Of a DNA stretch of 64,000 nucleotides, positions 1 to 11,139 are shown piece after piece (positions within the stretch are counted from its first letter, which is position 1; each line of letters opens with the position of its first letter). The DNA comes from Chytridium lagenaria (taxonomy: Eukaryota > Chytridiomycota > Chytridiomycetes > Chytridiales > Chytridiaceae), in assembly GCA_025449115.1 (NCBI GenBank), contig JAHLKC010000053.1:62001-126000 (forward strand), written 5' to 3'. Under the pieces are notes generated by a model. The model saw only the letters and a list, made by a program, of their open reading frames with translations, was not told where the DNA came from and did no database searches. The translations under genes and the position numbers were made by a program.

Positions 1-3000
1 TGGGAACTGGTGGAAGAAGAGCGCCTCAGACAAGAAGAAGTCTGCAAACACAGCGCGTGCGAGTCCAATTGCCTTCATGGCTATTGTGCGTCAGGCTGAT
101 GCGGAGGCTGGGGAAGCCTTGTCGGTTAAGCTGGAGAAGCGGGATAACCGATGGATTCTGGACTCTGGAGCCACTCACCATATGACCTTCTCGAAGGAAG
201 GCTTGCGGGGTTACCGCGCCGCGAGCAGCCGCGTAAAAACTGCAGAGCACGGCGAAGGAATACACGTGGAGGGAGTAGGAGACTTGACTCTCAGCATCAA
301 GGTCGGTAAAGCCACGCAAACGATCACGCTCAAGAACGTACTCTATGTGCCGGAGCTCACGCGTAATCTCATCTCCCTGGGCGCAGCAGCGTCGCGTTGG
401 CGTTGTTTTGGAGTCATCCAGCGGCAAGTATCGCCTAAGACACGTCGGATCGAACGACGTGACGGCAGAGTTCAAGGTTGAGGACAACCTATTTATCTGG
501 TGCAGCCAGACACCGCAGCAAACACCACGATGTGTGTGAAAAGCCAGTCGCTCAACAGTGCGCAGATTTGGCATCGACGGATGGGTCACATCTCGATGAA
601 GGCGGTAAAGAAGCTTGAAAAATCGGCAACGGGTGTACGCATCACGTTGTATAACGACGACGACGACGTGCTGTGCAAGGGATGCATTGAGGGGAAGCTT
701 ACGCGCTCCTCTCATCCGGAGAGAGTTGAGAAGGACTACAAAGTCCTGGAACGCGTTCACGTGGATTTGGCGGGACCCATGAAGCGGAAGAGCTTGGGAG
801 GGTCGCGTTACTTCATGGTGGTTGTGGACGCATCAACGGGTTACTGCAACACGTACATGCTCAAGGAAAAGAAGCAAGCGTTTCAGTACATCAAGCAGTA
901 CAAGAGAGAGGCCGAGGCACTCACAGGTCGACGGATTGACGCGTTGAGATACTCAGAAGGGAACCCTAAGGATATGAAACGACTTCGAGAAAGGTCGCAT
1001 CTCCTAGAGATCGTTTCAGATAACGCTGGGGGAATTTAAGAACAAGAAGCTGGAGGTATGATGCTTGAAGGAAGGCATCAAGCTCACTCTCACTATGCCC
1101 TACACGCCTCAGCAGAACGGTGTCGCGGAAAGAATGTATCGGTCGCTCATTGAGAAGGCAAAGTGCATGAGTCTTGATGACAAATTCTGGGAAGAGGCTG
1201 TTACATGTGCCACGTACTTTTACAATCGATCTCCTCGTAAGGATGGGATTTCACCTCTTGAAGGCTTCACGGGAAGGAAGCCTAACCTGAAACGCGTTCG
1301 AATCTTCGGTTGCGCATGTTACGCGCACGTCCCAAAAGGAACGACTGAAGAAGTGGAGATATCGTCTTTATGACCCAGTCACGAAGAAAGTAGTGCGCAG
1401 CAAGACTGTTGTGTTTGATGAGTTGAACACTGGAGTGTGGGAAGGACACGACGCAGACATGTCCACCTGGAAGGTACACAGGAAGCTGCTGGACAAGGTG
1501 GGAAGCGATTCAGGGAGTTGGGGGAGCGATGAAGACTCCGACGAGTCATTGAGCTGTGAGGATGATGGAGATAACGCGTCACAGGTCAGTGAAGACAGCG
1601 AAGCGTTGGAGGATGATGTCGAGGATGCCCAGGAAGAGAACGACGCGTCAGAAGAGTTCGAAGACGCACCAACCTCGCCAAGAAGGACCCCTCTACGCGC
1701 TACACGCAGCATTTTACGTCTCCCGGTACCAGCAACACCACCAGCAGAGGAAGGCACTCGTTGTTATTCCCTGAGAGAGAGGAGGCCAGCAAACGCAGAA
1801 TGGTTTAAGGCTCAAACGCCAGGAAAGCGCGCTCCTGCTCCATGTAATCCTGCAGCACACACCGTTACCGTGATGAGTGACGAGGACGTGACAGATCCAG
1901 CAACCGTTGAGGACGCGTTGGGACGCGTCGATTCAGAAGAATGGATGAAGGCTCTCCAGGAGGAGTACCAGTCGTTGCTGGAGCATCAGACGTGGCGTCT
2001 GGTGCCTCGACCAAAGGTAAGCACATCATCAAGAGTGGATGGGTGCTCCGTTACAAAGCAAAAGGAAGACGGCTCCGTGGAAAGGAGAAAGCTCGATTCG
2101 TCGCGAAGGGATATTCGCAGAAAGAAGGCGTGGACTACTTGGAGACTTACGCGCCAGTCATGAAAGGGGCGACCTTTCGGACAGCACCTCGCGGTGGCAG
2201 CTCACGAGGGGATGGTCTTACGCCAATACGACGTCAAGACGGCGTTTCTCAACGGTAATCTTAAGGAGGAGATATACATCGATCAACCCAGAAGGTTTTG
2301 TGATTGCTGGGAAGGAAGACTGGGTTTGTCTTCTCTTGAAGACCTTGTATGGGTTGAAGCAATCACCCTTGGATGGAACGAGGTGTTGGATGAGTTTCTC
2401 ATCTCGATAGGCTTCACACGTTCGCTCTCGGATCCCTGTCTTTACTACCAACGCAACGGCGAGAGGTTATCGTTACTGGTTGTCTATGTTGACGACCTAG
2501 TGCACGCATGTCCTGATCAGGAGAGGCAGACGCGTTTCAAGACGATCTCAAGCGTCGGTTTACGGTCACAAACCAGGGGGAGCCAAGATACGCGGTTGGA
2601 ACCCAAGTTCGCTACAATCAACGCGAGAGGCATGTGCGTATCAAGCAGGAGGGCCTATATCATCTCAATGGTGAAGAAGCTACAAGTGCCAGAAGGAAAT
2701 CTCAAGAAGCTTCCGCTAAAGCCAGGAAACGCGTCTCAGACGCGTTGAAGATAACGAAACTCCATTGGAAGAAGTGGAGGGACTTGCCCAATCGAACCGT
2801 GGTCGGTTCATTGATGTACGCGATGGTTAATTCGCGTCCCGACGTTGCATTTGAAGTTGGAATGCTGGCGCGCTACCAGGCGCGTCCTCGAAACGAGCAC
2901 TGGGAGTGTGCTCGTGATTTAGTCGGGTATTTACAGTTGACGCCGTAGTTTGGGCATAAGTTATTCGCGTCAAGGGAACAAATTGAAGCTTGAAGGATTC

Positions 3001-3520
3001 AGCGACGCAGATCTTGGGAACGATCCGGACGAGAAGAAGTCAATCAGTGGATTCATCATCATGCTGAATGGAGGAGCTGTGATGTGGGATGCGCGTAAAC
3101 AAGCGTCAGTAGCTGTTTCCAGCGCAGAAGCCGAATATGTCGCGTTGAGTGAAACATCGTCGGAGCTCATCTGGTTGAAGCAGCTCCTGGAGGAGGTAGG
3201 ATACTCCTTTGACGATCCACCAACGTTTTGGGTGTGATAACACGGCAGCAGAGGGCATTGCAAAGAACCCCATCATCAGCTCAAGGACGCGACACGTGGA
3301 TCTTCGATTCCACGCGGTTAGAGATCGCGTTGCCAAGCGTTTGCTTCAGGTGGAGCACATTGGAACCAAGGAACAGCCTGCAGACATGCTCACGAAGGGG
3401 CTGGCGCGTAGGGACCTGGAGAGGTGTCGTGAACGCGTGGGGATGGTAGTCGTTGATGATGATGCTTCAGAGATGGGGGAGGCAGAAAAGTCGTGAGTAA
3501 AGTTCACGAAAGGGGGAGAA
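1..3520 (+). mobile_element. Ty1/copia retrotransposon, internal pol region (degenerate, 5' end outside window)
   Basis: Broken pol of a copia-type LTR retrotransposon. In order I see: the aspartic protease motif WILDSGATHHM (from about 152); the GAG-pre-integrase motif IWHRRMGH (about 565); the integrase core with HVDLAGPM (about 757), a SDNAGG-type third motif (about 1016) and YTPQQNGVAER (about 1100); reverse transcriptase with DVKTAFLNG (about 2230), YGLKQSP (about 2350) and the catalytic YVDDLV (about 2485); and RNase H with GFSDADLGND (about 2998) and SSAEAEYVALSE (about 3118). This protease-integrase-RT-RNaseH order defines copia rather than gypsy. At least six frame changes and internal stops split it, so it cannot make a polyprotein as read. 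Gag and the 5' LTR lie before the window. It ends in a polypurine tract just before the LTR at 3521. Confidence 0.95.
3508..3520 (+). other. Polypurine tract of the copia element
   Basis: The purine run ACGAAAGGGGGAGAA lies directly before the LTR start TGTTGGG. This is where plus-strand DNA synthesis is primed in LTR retrotransposons. Its position fixes the 5' boundary of the 3' LTR. Confidence 0.8.
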
Positions 3521-4024
3521 TGTTGGGTTTCGCTCACCTGACTCACGAGGACGCGTCAGGATCACTCGCACCATTAGTCCGCGGCGTCGGGCGCAACAAT
3601 AGAGTGCTCTGGAATTTACGCGTCGTTGAGTTGAGCGCGAACGCGCCCACTGGACTTCTCATTTACATTCTGGACTCATTTTAATTTCCCATTTTGATTT
3701 ACCTTCCTTGATTGGTTTATTTTCTTTATGCCAGTTTAATTATAATTCTACCTGTTTGTGATTGGACATTCCCTTCTAGCCTTTATTCCCTTTGTTCCCG
3801 TCAAGGCTCTCTGATTTGTTTATCTTTGTAGTGGAGAGTTTAACGCGTGAGTGTACGCGTCTCCGATAGGTTTACCTTTGTGTTGTCTTTCCTCTTTACT
3901 TGTTCGTTTTGTTTGAGTATTTAAAGACTCGCGTTTTGAGTCGAAATAAATCAAGAACGTTGTTCGAGCAAAAGTGCGTTTAACTTTGTTTTAATTGAGC
4001 CCCGTGAACAACAAGTATTCAACA
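3521..4024 (+). repeat. Copia LTR (3' LTR of the element at 1-3520), 504 bases
   Basis: Runs from TGTTGGGTTTCGC to AAGTATTCAACA, with short inverted TGTTG...CAACA ends. It directly follows the polypurine tract. It holds a TATA-like TATTTAAAG (about 3918) and an AATAAA polyadenylation-type signal (about 3943), as expected of promoter and terminator parts of an LTR. The same sequence recurs inverted at 5996-6500 and 7318-7839, and truncated at 7058-7317, which confirms both ends. Confidence 0.95.
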
Positions 4025-4367
4025 AACACTGACAACTCTTCAGAGCTCTATTTTTTTATTTATTTTGTGCACCAATCATTTTCCTACAGTATTTCAGTGC
4101 TGTATTTTCCCGCATATTGCAATATCTCTTGTTGAAAACAGTATTTTGAAAAACAGTATATTTCAATAAAGGACAAATTCCGTTCGGTGCCCTTTATTCT
4201 ATAAATTTTTAATATTCTATATTTTATGAAAATACTATAAAATTCATTTTGCGTCTTGCTCCACCGAACACGGCCTTAGTTATTTCGTGTAATTACAAGA
4301 GCCCGGTAAACCCCTGCAAATATCCCTCGCAACGAATCGAGCCGTTTTCGTTTCGCTTGTAACGTAG
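4025..4367. other. Spacer between two copia copies
   Basis: AT-rich, about 340 bases. I see no coding potential and no match to the copia internal region. The next copia segment begins abruptly at 4368. Confidence 0.5.
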
Positions 4368-5899
4368 CACCACGATGGGTGTGAAAAGCCAGTCGCTGAG
4401 CAGCGCTCAGATTTGGCATAGACAGATGGGTCACATCTTGATGAAGGCGGTGAAGAAGCTTGAAAAATCGGCAACGGGTGTACGCATCACGTTATACAAC
4501 CACCATGACGACGTACTGTGCAAGAGATGCATTGAGGGGAAGCTTACGCGCTCCTCTCACCCGGAGAGGGTTGAGAAGACCTACAAAGTCCTGGAACGCG
4601 TTCACGTGGACTTGGCAGGACCCATGAAGCGGAAGAGCTTGGGAGGGTCGCGTTACTTCATGGAGGTTGTGGACGCGTCAACGGGTTACTGCAACACATA
4701 CATGCTCAAGAAAAGAAGCAAGCGGTTCAGTACGTCAAGCAGTTTAAGAGAGAGGCCGAGGCACTCACAGGTCGACGGATTGACGCGTTGAGATACTCAG
4801 AAGGGAACCCTGAGGATATGAAACGACTTCGAGAAAGGCCGAATCTCCTAGATATCGTTTCAGATAACGCTGGGGAATTTAAGAACAAGAAGCTGGAGGT
4901 ATGATGCTTGAAGGAAGGCATCAAGCTCACGCTCACTATGCCCTACACGCCTCAGCAGAACGGTGTCGCGGAAAGAATGAATCGGTCGCTCATTGAGAAG
5001 GCCCAATGCATGAGTCTTGACGACAAATTCTCGGAAGAGGCTGTTACGTGTGTCACGTACTGTCAATCTCCTCGTATGGATGGGATTTCACCCCTGGAAG
5101 GCTTCACGGGAAGTAAGGCCTAACTTGAAACCCGTTCAAATCTTTGGTTGCGCATGTTACGCGCACGTCCCAAAGGAACGATAGAAGAAGATGGAGAAGA
5201 ACGCTCGCAAATGCACTGTCTTGGGATACGAGGGGATCAGACTTCGCCTTTATCACCCAGTCACTAAGAGAGTACTGCGCAGCAAGACTGATGTGTCTGA
5301 TTAGTTGAACACTGGAGTGAAGGAAGGACGCGACACAGATTTGTCTACCTGGAAGGTTCACAGGACAAGTGGAACGCGATTTAGGAAGATGGGGGAGCGA
5401 TGAAATCTCCGAGGATTCCGAAGATGAGTCGTTGACCTCTGAGGATGATGGAGATGATGCCTCACAGATCAGTGAAGACAGCAAAGCGTTGGAGAATGAT
5501 GTCGAGGATGCGCAGGAAGAGAATGACGCGCCAACCTCGACAAGAAGGACTCCTCAACGCGCTACACGCAGCGTTTCTTGTCTCCCGGTACCAGCAACAC
5601 CACCAACAGAGCAAGGCACGCGTCGTTATTCCCTGACGGAGAGGAGGCCAGCAAATCCAGAATGATTCGAGGCTCAAGCGCCTGAAAAGCGCCAGCCAAG
5701 CCTGCAGCACACACCGTTATCGTGACAAGTGACGAGGACGTGACACATCCAGCAACCATTGAAGATGTTTTGCGTCGTGTTGATTCAGAAGAATAGTTGA
5801 AGGCGCTTCAGGAGAAGTACCAGTCATTGCTGGAGCATCAGAGGTGGCGTCTGGTGCCTTAACCAAAGGGCAAGCACATCATAAAGAGTGAATGGGTGT
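4368..5899 (+). mobile_element. Second copia copy, forward half (integrase to start of RT)
   Basis: Closely matches window positions 526 to about 2050 of the first copy: GAG-pre-integrase motif IWHRQMGH (about 4410), integrase HVDLAGPM (about 4603), YTPQQNGVAERM (about 4946), then the acidic linker (about 5380-5560). It is more damaged than the first copy, with stops and a short deletion near 5060 where a YFYNR-type stretch is missing. It starts exactly where the antisense half at 5900-7057 stops in element coordinates, so the two halves look like one element split by an inversion. Confidence 0.9.
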
Positions 5900-7057
5900 T
5901 TACTGCGGTGTCTGGCTGCACCAGATAAAATAGGTTGTCCTCAACCTTGAACTTTGCCGTCACGTCGTTCGATCCGACGTGTCTGAGGCGATACTTGTTG
6001 AATACTTGTTGTTCACGGGGCTCAATTAAAACAAAGTTAAACGCACTTTTGCTCGAACAACGTTCTTAATTTATTTCAACTCAAAACACGAGTCTTTAAA
6101 TACTGAAACAAAACGAACGAGTAAAGAGGAAAGACAACACAAAGGTAAACCTATCGGAGACGCGTACACTCACACGTTAAACTCTCCACTACAAAGATAA
6201 ACAAATCAGAGAGCCTTGACGGGAACAAAGGGAATAAGGGCTAGAAGGGAATATCCAATCACAAACAGGTAGAGTTATAATTAAAGTGGCATATAGAAAA
6301 TAAACCAATCAAGGAAGGTAAATCAAAGTGGGAAATTAAAATGAGTCCAGAATGTAAATGAGAAGTCCAGTGGGCTCGTTCGCGCTCAACTCTAATGACG
6401 CGTAAATTCCAGAGCACTCTAGTGTTGCGCCCGACGCCGCGGACTAATGGTGCGAGTGATCCTGACGCGTCCTCGTGAGTCAAGTGAGCGAAACCCAACA
6501 ATACTGGCCGCTGGATGACTCCAGAACAACGCCGCGCGACGCTGCTGCACCAGGGAGGTGAGATTAAGTGTCAGCACCGGCACATAGAGTACATTCTTGA
6601 GCGTGATTGTTTTCGTGGTCCTCCGGACCTTGATCCTGAGGGTTAAATCTCCTACTCCCTCCACACGTATTCTTCGCCGTGCTCTGCAGTATTTACGCTG
6701 CTGCTCGCAACGTGGTTACCCCGCAAACCTTCCTTCGAGAAGGTCACATGGTGAGTGGCTCCAGAGTGCAAAATCCATCGGTCATCCCACTTCCCCATCA
6801 ACTGGACTCGCACGCGCCGTATTCGCAGACTTCTTCTTGTCCGAGGCGCGCTTGCTCCACCACTTCCCATGATGACGGTTCCTGCCACCATCATCTCCTT
6901 CGTTCTCTGAGGCATTATCACTAGACTCCTCCGAGTCCTTCTTCTTCCCAGAGAAACACTGGTTCGCAAAGTGTCCTATCTTCTGGCACTTTTATCAAGT
7001 CACTGACTTTTTATTTAAACTCTTCGACGCGTCCTTTCCTGCTGGTTTCTTCGCCAC
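5900..7057 (-). mobile_element. Second copia copy, inverted 5' half (gag zinc knuckle and protease), split by an LTR
   Basis: On the minus strand, reading down from 7057: a Lys-rich gag linker, a decayed CCHC zinc knuckle (KCQKIGHFANQC, about 6990-6955, with a stop where the first Cys should be), a Glu/Ser-rich spacer, and the protease motif WILHSGATHHV (about 6775). The usual DSG is HSG here, so the catalytic Asp is lost. It continues to the position equal to about 516 of the first copy. An LTR (5996-6500) interrupts it. This half supplies the gag end missing from the first copy. Confidence 0.88.
5996..6500 (-). repeat. Solo copia LTR inserted in a copia copy, with 5-base target duplication
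   Basis: A 505-base inverted copy of the 3521-4024 LTR. On the plus strand it runs TGTTGAATACTTG to GAAACCCAACA. It is flanked by ATACT at both 5991-5995 and 6501-6505, a 5-base target site duplication. The flanks join to give the uninterrupted protease-region sequence found near 420-435 of the first copy, so it is a later insertion that recombined to a solo LTR. Confidence 0.95.
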
Positions 7058-7317
7058 TGTTGAATACTTGTTGAAGTTAAACGCACTTTTGCTCAAACAA
7101 CGCTCTTAATTTATCTTGACTCAACACACGAGTCATTAAATACTCAAACAAAACAAGCATGTAATGAGGAAAGACAACACAAAGGTAAACCTATGAGAGA
7201 CGCGTGAACTCACGCGTTTCGTTCTCCAAGACAAAGGTAAACAAGTCAGAAAGCCTTGACGGGAACAAAGGTAGTAAAGTCTTAAAGGATATGCCTACTC
7301 ACAAAACCGGTAGAGTT
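7058..7317 (-). repeat. Truncated copia LTR inside the gag remnant
   Basis: Matches roughly the first 300 plus-strand bases of the inverted LTR (TGTTGAATACTTG onward, with a short deletion near 7072), then stops at the point where another LTR begins at 7318. The remainder of this LTR is not found beyond 7839, so it is truncated rather than cleanly interrupted. Confidence 0.85.
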
Positions 7318-7839
7318 TGTTAAATACTTGTTGTTCACGGGGCTCAATTAAAACAAAGTCAAACGCAATCTTGCTCGAACAACGGCTATTACTTTATTTC
7401 GACTCAACACACGAGCCGTTGAATACTCAAATAAAACAAACAAGTAATGGGAAAAGACAACACAAAGGAAAAGACAACACAAAGGAAAAGACAACACAAA
7501 GGCAAAGCGATAGGAGACGTGCAAACTCACGCGTTAAACTCTCCAATACAAAAATAAGCAAATTAGAGAGCCTTAATGGGAACAAAGGGACTAAAGGCTA
7601 GAAGGGAATGTCCAGTCACAAATAAGTAGAGTTATAATTTACTGGCATAAAGAAAATTAATCAATCCAGGAAAGTAAATTAAAGTGGAAAATTCAAAATG
7701 AGTCCAGAAAGGAAGTTTGAAGTCCAGTGGGCGCTTTCGCGCTCAACTCTAAACACTCTAGTGTTGCGCCATAAACCGCAGACTAATGATGCGAGTAATA
7801 CTGACGCGTCCTTGTGAGTCAAGTGAGAGAAACCCAACA
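7318..7839 (-). repeat. Full-length copia LTR abutting a truncated LTR
   Basis: A 522-base inverted LTR from TGTTAAATACTTG to GAAACCCAACA. It is longer than its sisters because a 17-base unit is triplicated at about 7451-7501. The flanks GAGTT and TTTTT do not match, so no target duplication survives. Confidence 0.9.
7451..7501 (+). repeat. Three tandem copies of a 17-base unit within an LTR
   Basis: GAAAAGACAACACAAAG occurs three times in a row, where the other LTR copies have it once. This is a local expansion after insertion. Confidence 0.85.
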
Positions 7840-9360
7840 TTTTTAGGTCCATTTTCCCTACTAATTTGTCTGCATTTTCTGGACTTAAATTTTGTCATGC
7901 CTTATTCATTAAACTTGTTTACTTGTGAGAGAGCCCAAGCTTGAAACTAGCCCAAGCTTGGAGTGCCAACCTTCACCTTAACGGTATTTTTTAGATGTCA
8001 TGGGAGTTAGTTCATAAGTAATATCAAGAAGTCATCATTTGAAACCAAGCTCACACTTTGCATTTTGTTAAATTCAGTGTATGAAAGGACGTGGCGGATT
8101 TTGTGGACGGAGGACTTGGTGGATTTTGTGGAGCTAGAGGACACGGAAAATGGAGGGGAAGTCAAGGAGGATAAAACAGTGGCCCTAATGCAAATGTGGC
8201 AAATCAAAACAACCGATAAAACAGTAAAAGTAATGGATAAAACGCCGTGGTGTTTGTTGCAGCTATATTAACCGTGAATCTGAGCCCAACCCTTTACCAC
8301 GTTGGTTGATATGCCTGCTGCTGTTATTTAACTAGCCTTAATGTATTTTTTGATAGAATGTGTAACATATTTACGTTAAACCTCTGAAGACTTGGACTAG
8401 CCCACTGCCTGCCAGCCTGACTTTCTTCTTTCTTCATTAATTCACTATAGTGCCATTAATTAGTACTTGGGACACTCAAGTAAGCGCACCACTGGATGAA
8501 ACTGCATCCACCGTTTTGCCGTGGATATACATCTCTTGCTATGATTCCCTCAAGGGTTGCAGTAGTACAAGAACCTTATGTTATCTCTGTATTATGATCT
8601 GCCAGCTACCTGTCTAGCAATGTAAGTGTGGCAAATAAAGAGTTGTAGATGGACAAGATAGACAGCACATGCTACACCAGCTTACCGCCAGAATTACTCC
8701 CAGCTCTTGATGACCCTTCCACCTAGATTGTGTGGGGCTAGACCCAGAAAGCAAAGGCAGCTTTTGAACTGGTTCACTCCCAGTATTTTTGCCTCCTAGC
8801 TGTAGCCTAGTTCTGGTCCCCTATCCTTTGATGGCAGTGAGCACAGCATGATGGGCTAGCCATCACTTCTTCCTATATCCCCTGATGACGTTGGCAGTTA
8901 ATGCTTTGAGCGATGCTGATGCCCTGCTTTAGAACGTGGGTTGGAAAGGAAGTGTACAACAAATGGTTAAAAAGTGATTGAAGCATGGTGCAGGGTGGCT
9001 CCCCCATGGCGTGGTCTAGGAACGCCAGGTGTGCAAGCTGCAAGGTATGTTATATGTGTTATTGCCCTTTTATTACTAGAAACCCTTGATTGTGAGATGA
9101 AAACCGCATCCCTTGATCAATTCATGAGAACCAAGCCAAAACAATGTCTGCTGGCTAAGCATTGAGAATAAACTGTCAAAGCTAAAAACCAAGCAGGGAC
9201 TTCCTACCTACAAAACAGCATGAGCCATGTTTCGCTGTGAGCTTGAAACTCTTGAAGATGTCCACCCCATCTTCCCATTTGAATATGAGGACATATGGAG
9301 GGCCAGATGTAAACAACGGATGATGTCACATTATCCTTCTACAAGGGACTTAGGATTAAA
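7840..9360. other. Gene-poor stretch
   Basis: No reading frame here is longer than about 70 codons and none resembles a known protein. I see no RNA gene and no terminal inverted repeats. Probably old transposon debris or true intergenic DNA. Confidence 0.4.
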
Positions 9361-9429
9361 TGGATGTGGACCACATGTAACTTTGTAATAGAATACTTCA
9401 TGTACATAAAAAGTTTGTTTAATTACTTT

Positions 9430-9612
9430 CAAGTCTCATATTTCTTAACTGTATTTGTTTTCTTCAACACCATCATCAAGAGCAACACCCGCGAAGTTAT
9501 TTATGATCTCTTTGGTATATGTTTTTCCAAGATTGAAACAACAGGCAGAAAGATATCCGCATTTGACATAGTAGTACAGCAGTCACAATGCTCAAAAAAA
9601 TTCATGATCTAG
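9430..9612 (+). pseudogene. Possible N-terminal fragment of a Tc1-like DDE transposase
   Basis: The frame reads SNTREVIYDLF, then SKIETTGRKIS, then AFDIVVQQSQ. This spacing resembles the N-terminal helix-turn-helix segment of Tc1-like transposases, where a conserved TR-x-x-(I/V)-x-x-(L/V) helix is followed by a Val-Val/Gln-rich helix. The match is weak and the frame stops at 9612. A DDE-like fragment lies 1.3 kb away on the other strand, so the two need not be one element. It could be chance. Confidence 0.25.
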
Positions 9613-9850
9613 CCTAAATATTACATTAGTATCTTGTCATTCAAAGTCTTTTCAATTGTATGGTAGTGCTTGAACATGGTACTAAAGAGGATCTTGATGG
9701 GTATAAAGAACGGGCAATATGGCAGGCAGGAAGATCACAACTATACCAAGACAGCTCAAGTAGTTGACTATGTGCTTAACTCAAAGGATTTTAGCTTTGT
9801 CCACTATCCATATAGAGGGCAATCTGGGTATGGCTCAACCCGCCCATTGA

Positions 9851-9916
9851 ATAAGTCATACATATAAGGAAAACACTTGCGCTATAAGTCATATATCTAA
9901 GGAAAACGCTTGCAGA
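9851..9916 (+). repeat. 33-base direct tandem duplication
   Basis: The unit ATAAGTCATACATATAAGG (extending to 33 bases) occurs twice back to back, at 9851-9883 and 9884-9916, with four or so differences. Function unknown. Confidence 0.7.
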
Positions 9917-9919
9917 GCC

Positions 9920-10860
9920 AAGACTTACTGTGAAATATTGAAGGTTTTCTCATATTTCACGTGATATATTTTACTATAAATAAAAGATATAATGACTATA
10001 AATGATTGTCTTTGCCTAGGCGTCACTTATATTTCCAAGAGTACATGTTCTCTTATATGATGATTCTTTGTTGTCAAATTACGACTGACGTCACTAATGC
10101 GTATTTGTTTAAAGTTATATAGGCGCGTTAGGAACAAGCAGAAGTACTTATGTATATAGGGGTTTATGTGTTTATTGTTTATATTTTTCTCGTTTCTTGT
10201 TTGTTTTGTTTTTACTATATCCTTTTTTGACTAACTTATTTTCAGCAGCAAAATTAATAATAAACTGAGAGAGAAGTTGTCCCCACAAAAATCATCATAT
10301 CCTGTCCTGTTTGTGCATGATCTTCCCCCCCACATTGCTTATATGACACCATGTCTTTCTATCTGCCTCTTACTTGGAATGGGCCCTGTTTTAATTAAAT
10401 TGTAAAGTGTACCATGGCACGGGATGTTGTGACATGCTCTTGAATGAGAACTCCTTCAATGCCCCTCCTGATGCTCATGGACGATGACAGGCAAGTAAGT
10501 TACGCTATTCCCCCTCTTATGCATGCCATTGAGTCCTGAAACGACTCCACCACCTGGGAGCGCGTGGAAATACGACTTGACTGCTGGTTTGCATAGGTAA
10601 TGGGTTATATAAAAGAGTTGTTGGAAGAGTCTTGTAGATTGACACCAGAATGGTTGTTAGACCTAGCTTAGAGCTTTGTCACCCTAGTATCTTCATTGAT
10701 CGGCATTGTTGGAAACCCTTAGAAAAATCCCCATTAGAATCACTTCATCCTCACACCTTAAATTCATACTACTACCATTGAGTGTAATAGCTCTTTAATG
10801 AGTAGACTTGTTACTGCCAATCTTTATTAGACATGTAATGACATCTTGTGATCTCCTCCT
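9920..10860. other. Gene-poor stretch
   Basis: AT-rich DNA with no reading frame I can support. Nothing recognised apart from ordinary homopolymer runs. Confidence 0.4.
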
Positions 10861-11139
10861 ATGGACTTAGAGTCCAAGGAGAGTGCCCAGAGATTTCACA
10901 TTACTTCCAGACAACTCCAATTTTTGGCAGTTTTCCATGAATTTTATTCTTGCATATATGTATTTTGTGTGGTAAGTAATAATCAAGGCGTCAACACCAG
11001 AAAAGCATAGAAGCAAAATCCTTCCATAGCGGTTATAGGGACAGCTCATGACAAGCTTTTCTCCCCGAAAGCCATATACACGTGTTCTCCACATATTGTG
11101 ATTATCAATTGAAACTTGGTCTAAAGAAACTAATGACAA
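10830..11139 (-). pseudogene. Fossil of a Tc1/mariner-like DDE transposase catalytic domain
   Basis: The minus-strand frame reads SLDQVSIDNHNMWRTR, GFRGEKLVMS and ILLLCFSGVDALIITYHT. This follows the first-Asp block of Tc1-like transposases of the type LDE-x-S-x-DNR-x-M-x-R, then an RGE segment, then LLAF-x-GV-x-GLI-x-x-Y. The usual acidic residue after the first Asp is Gln here. Past 10867 another frame continues with a VHRRRS segment resembling the next conserved block, after a stop. I found no intact N-terminus or third acidic motif, so it is a short degraded remnant. Confidence 0.45.

Noticed and set aside
26..760. 244-codon open frame on the minus strand at the left end
   Set aside because: It is the antisense of the copia protease/integrase region; the plus strand has clear copia motifs and the minus product resembles nothing.
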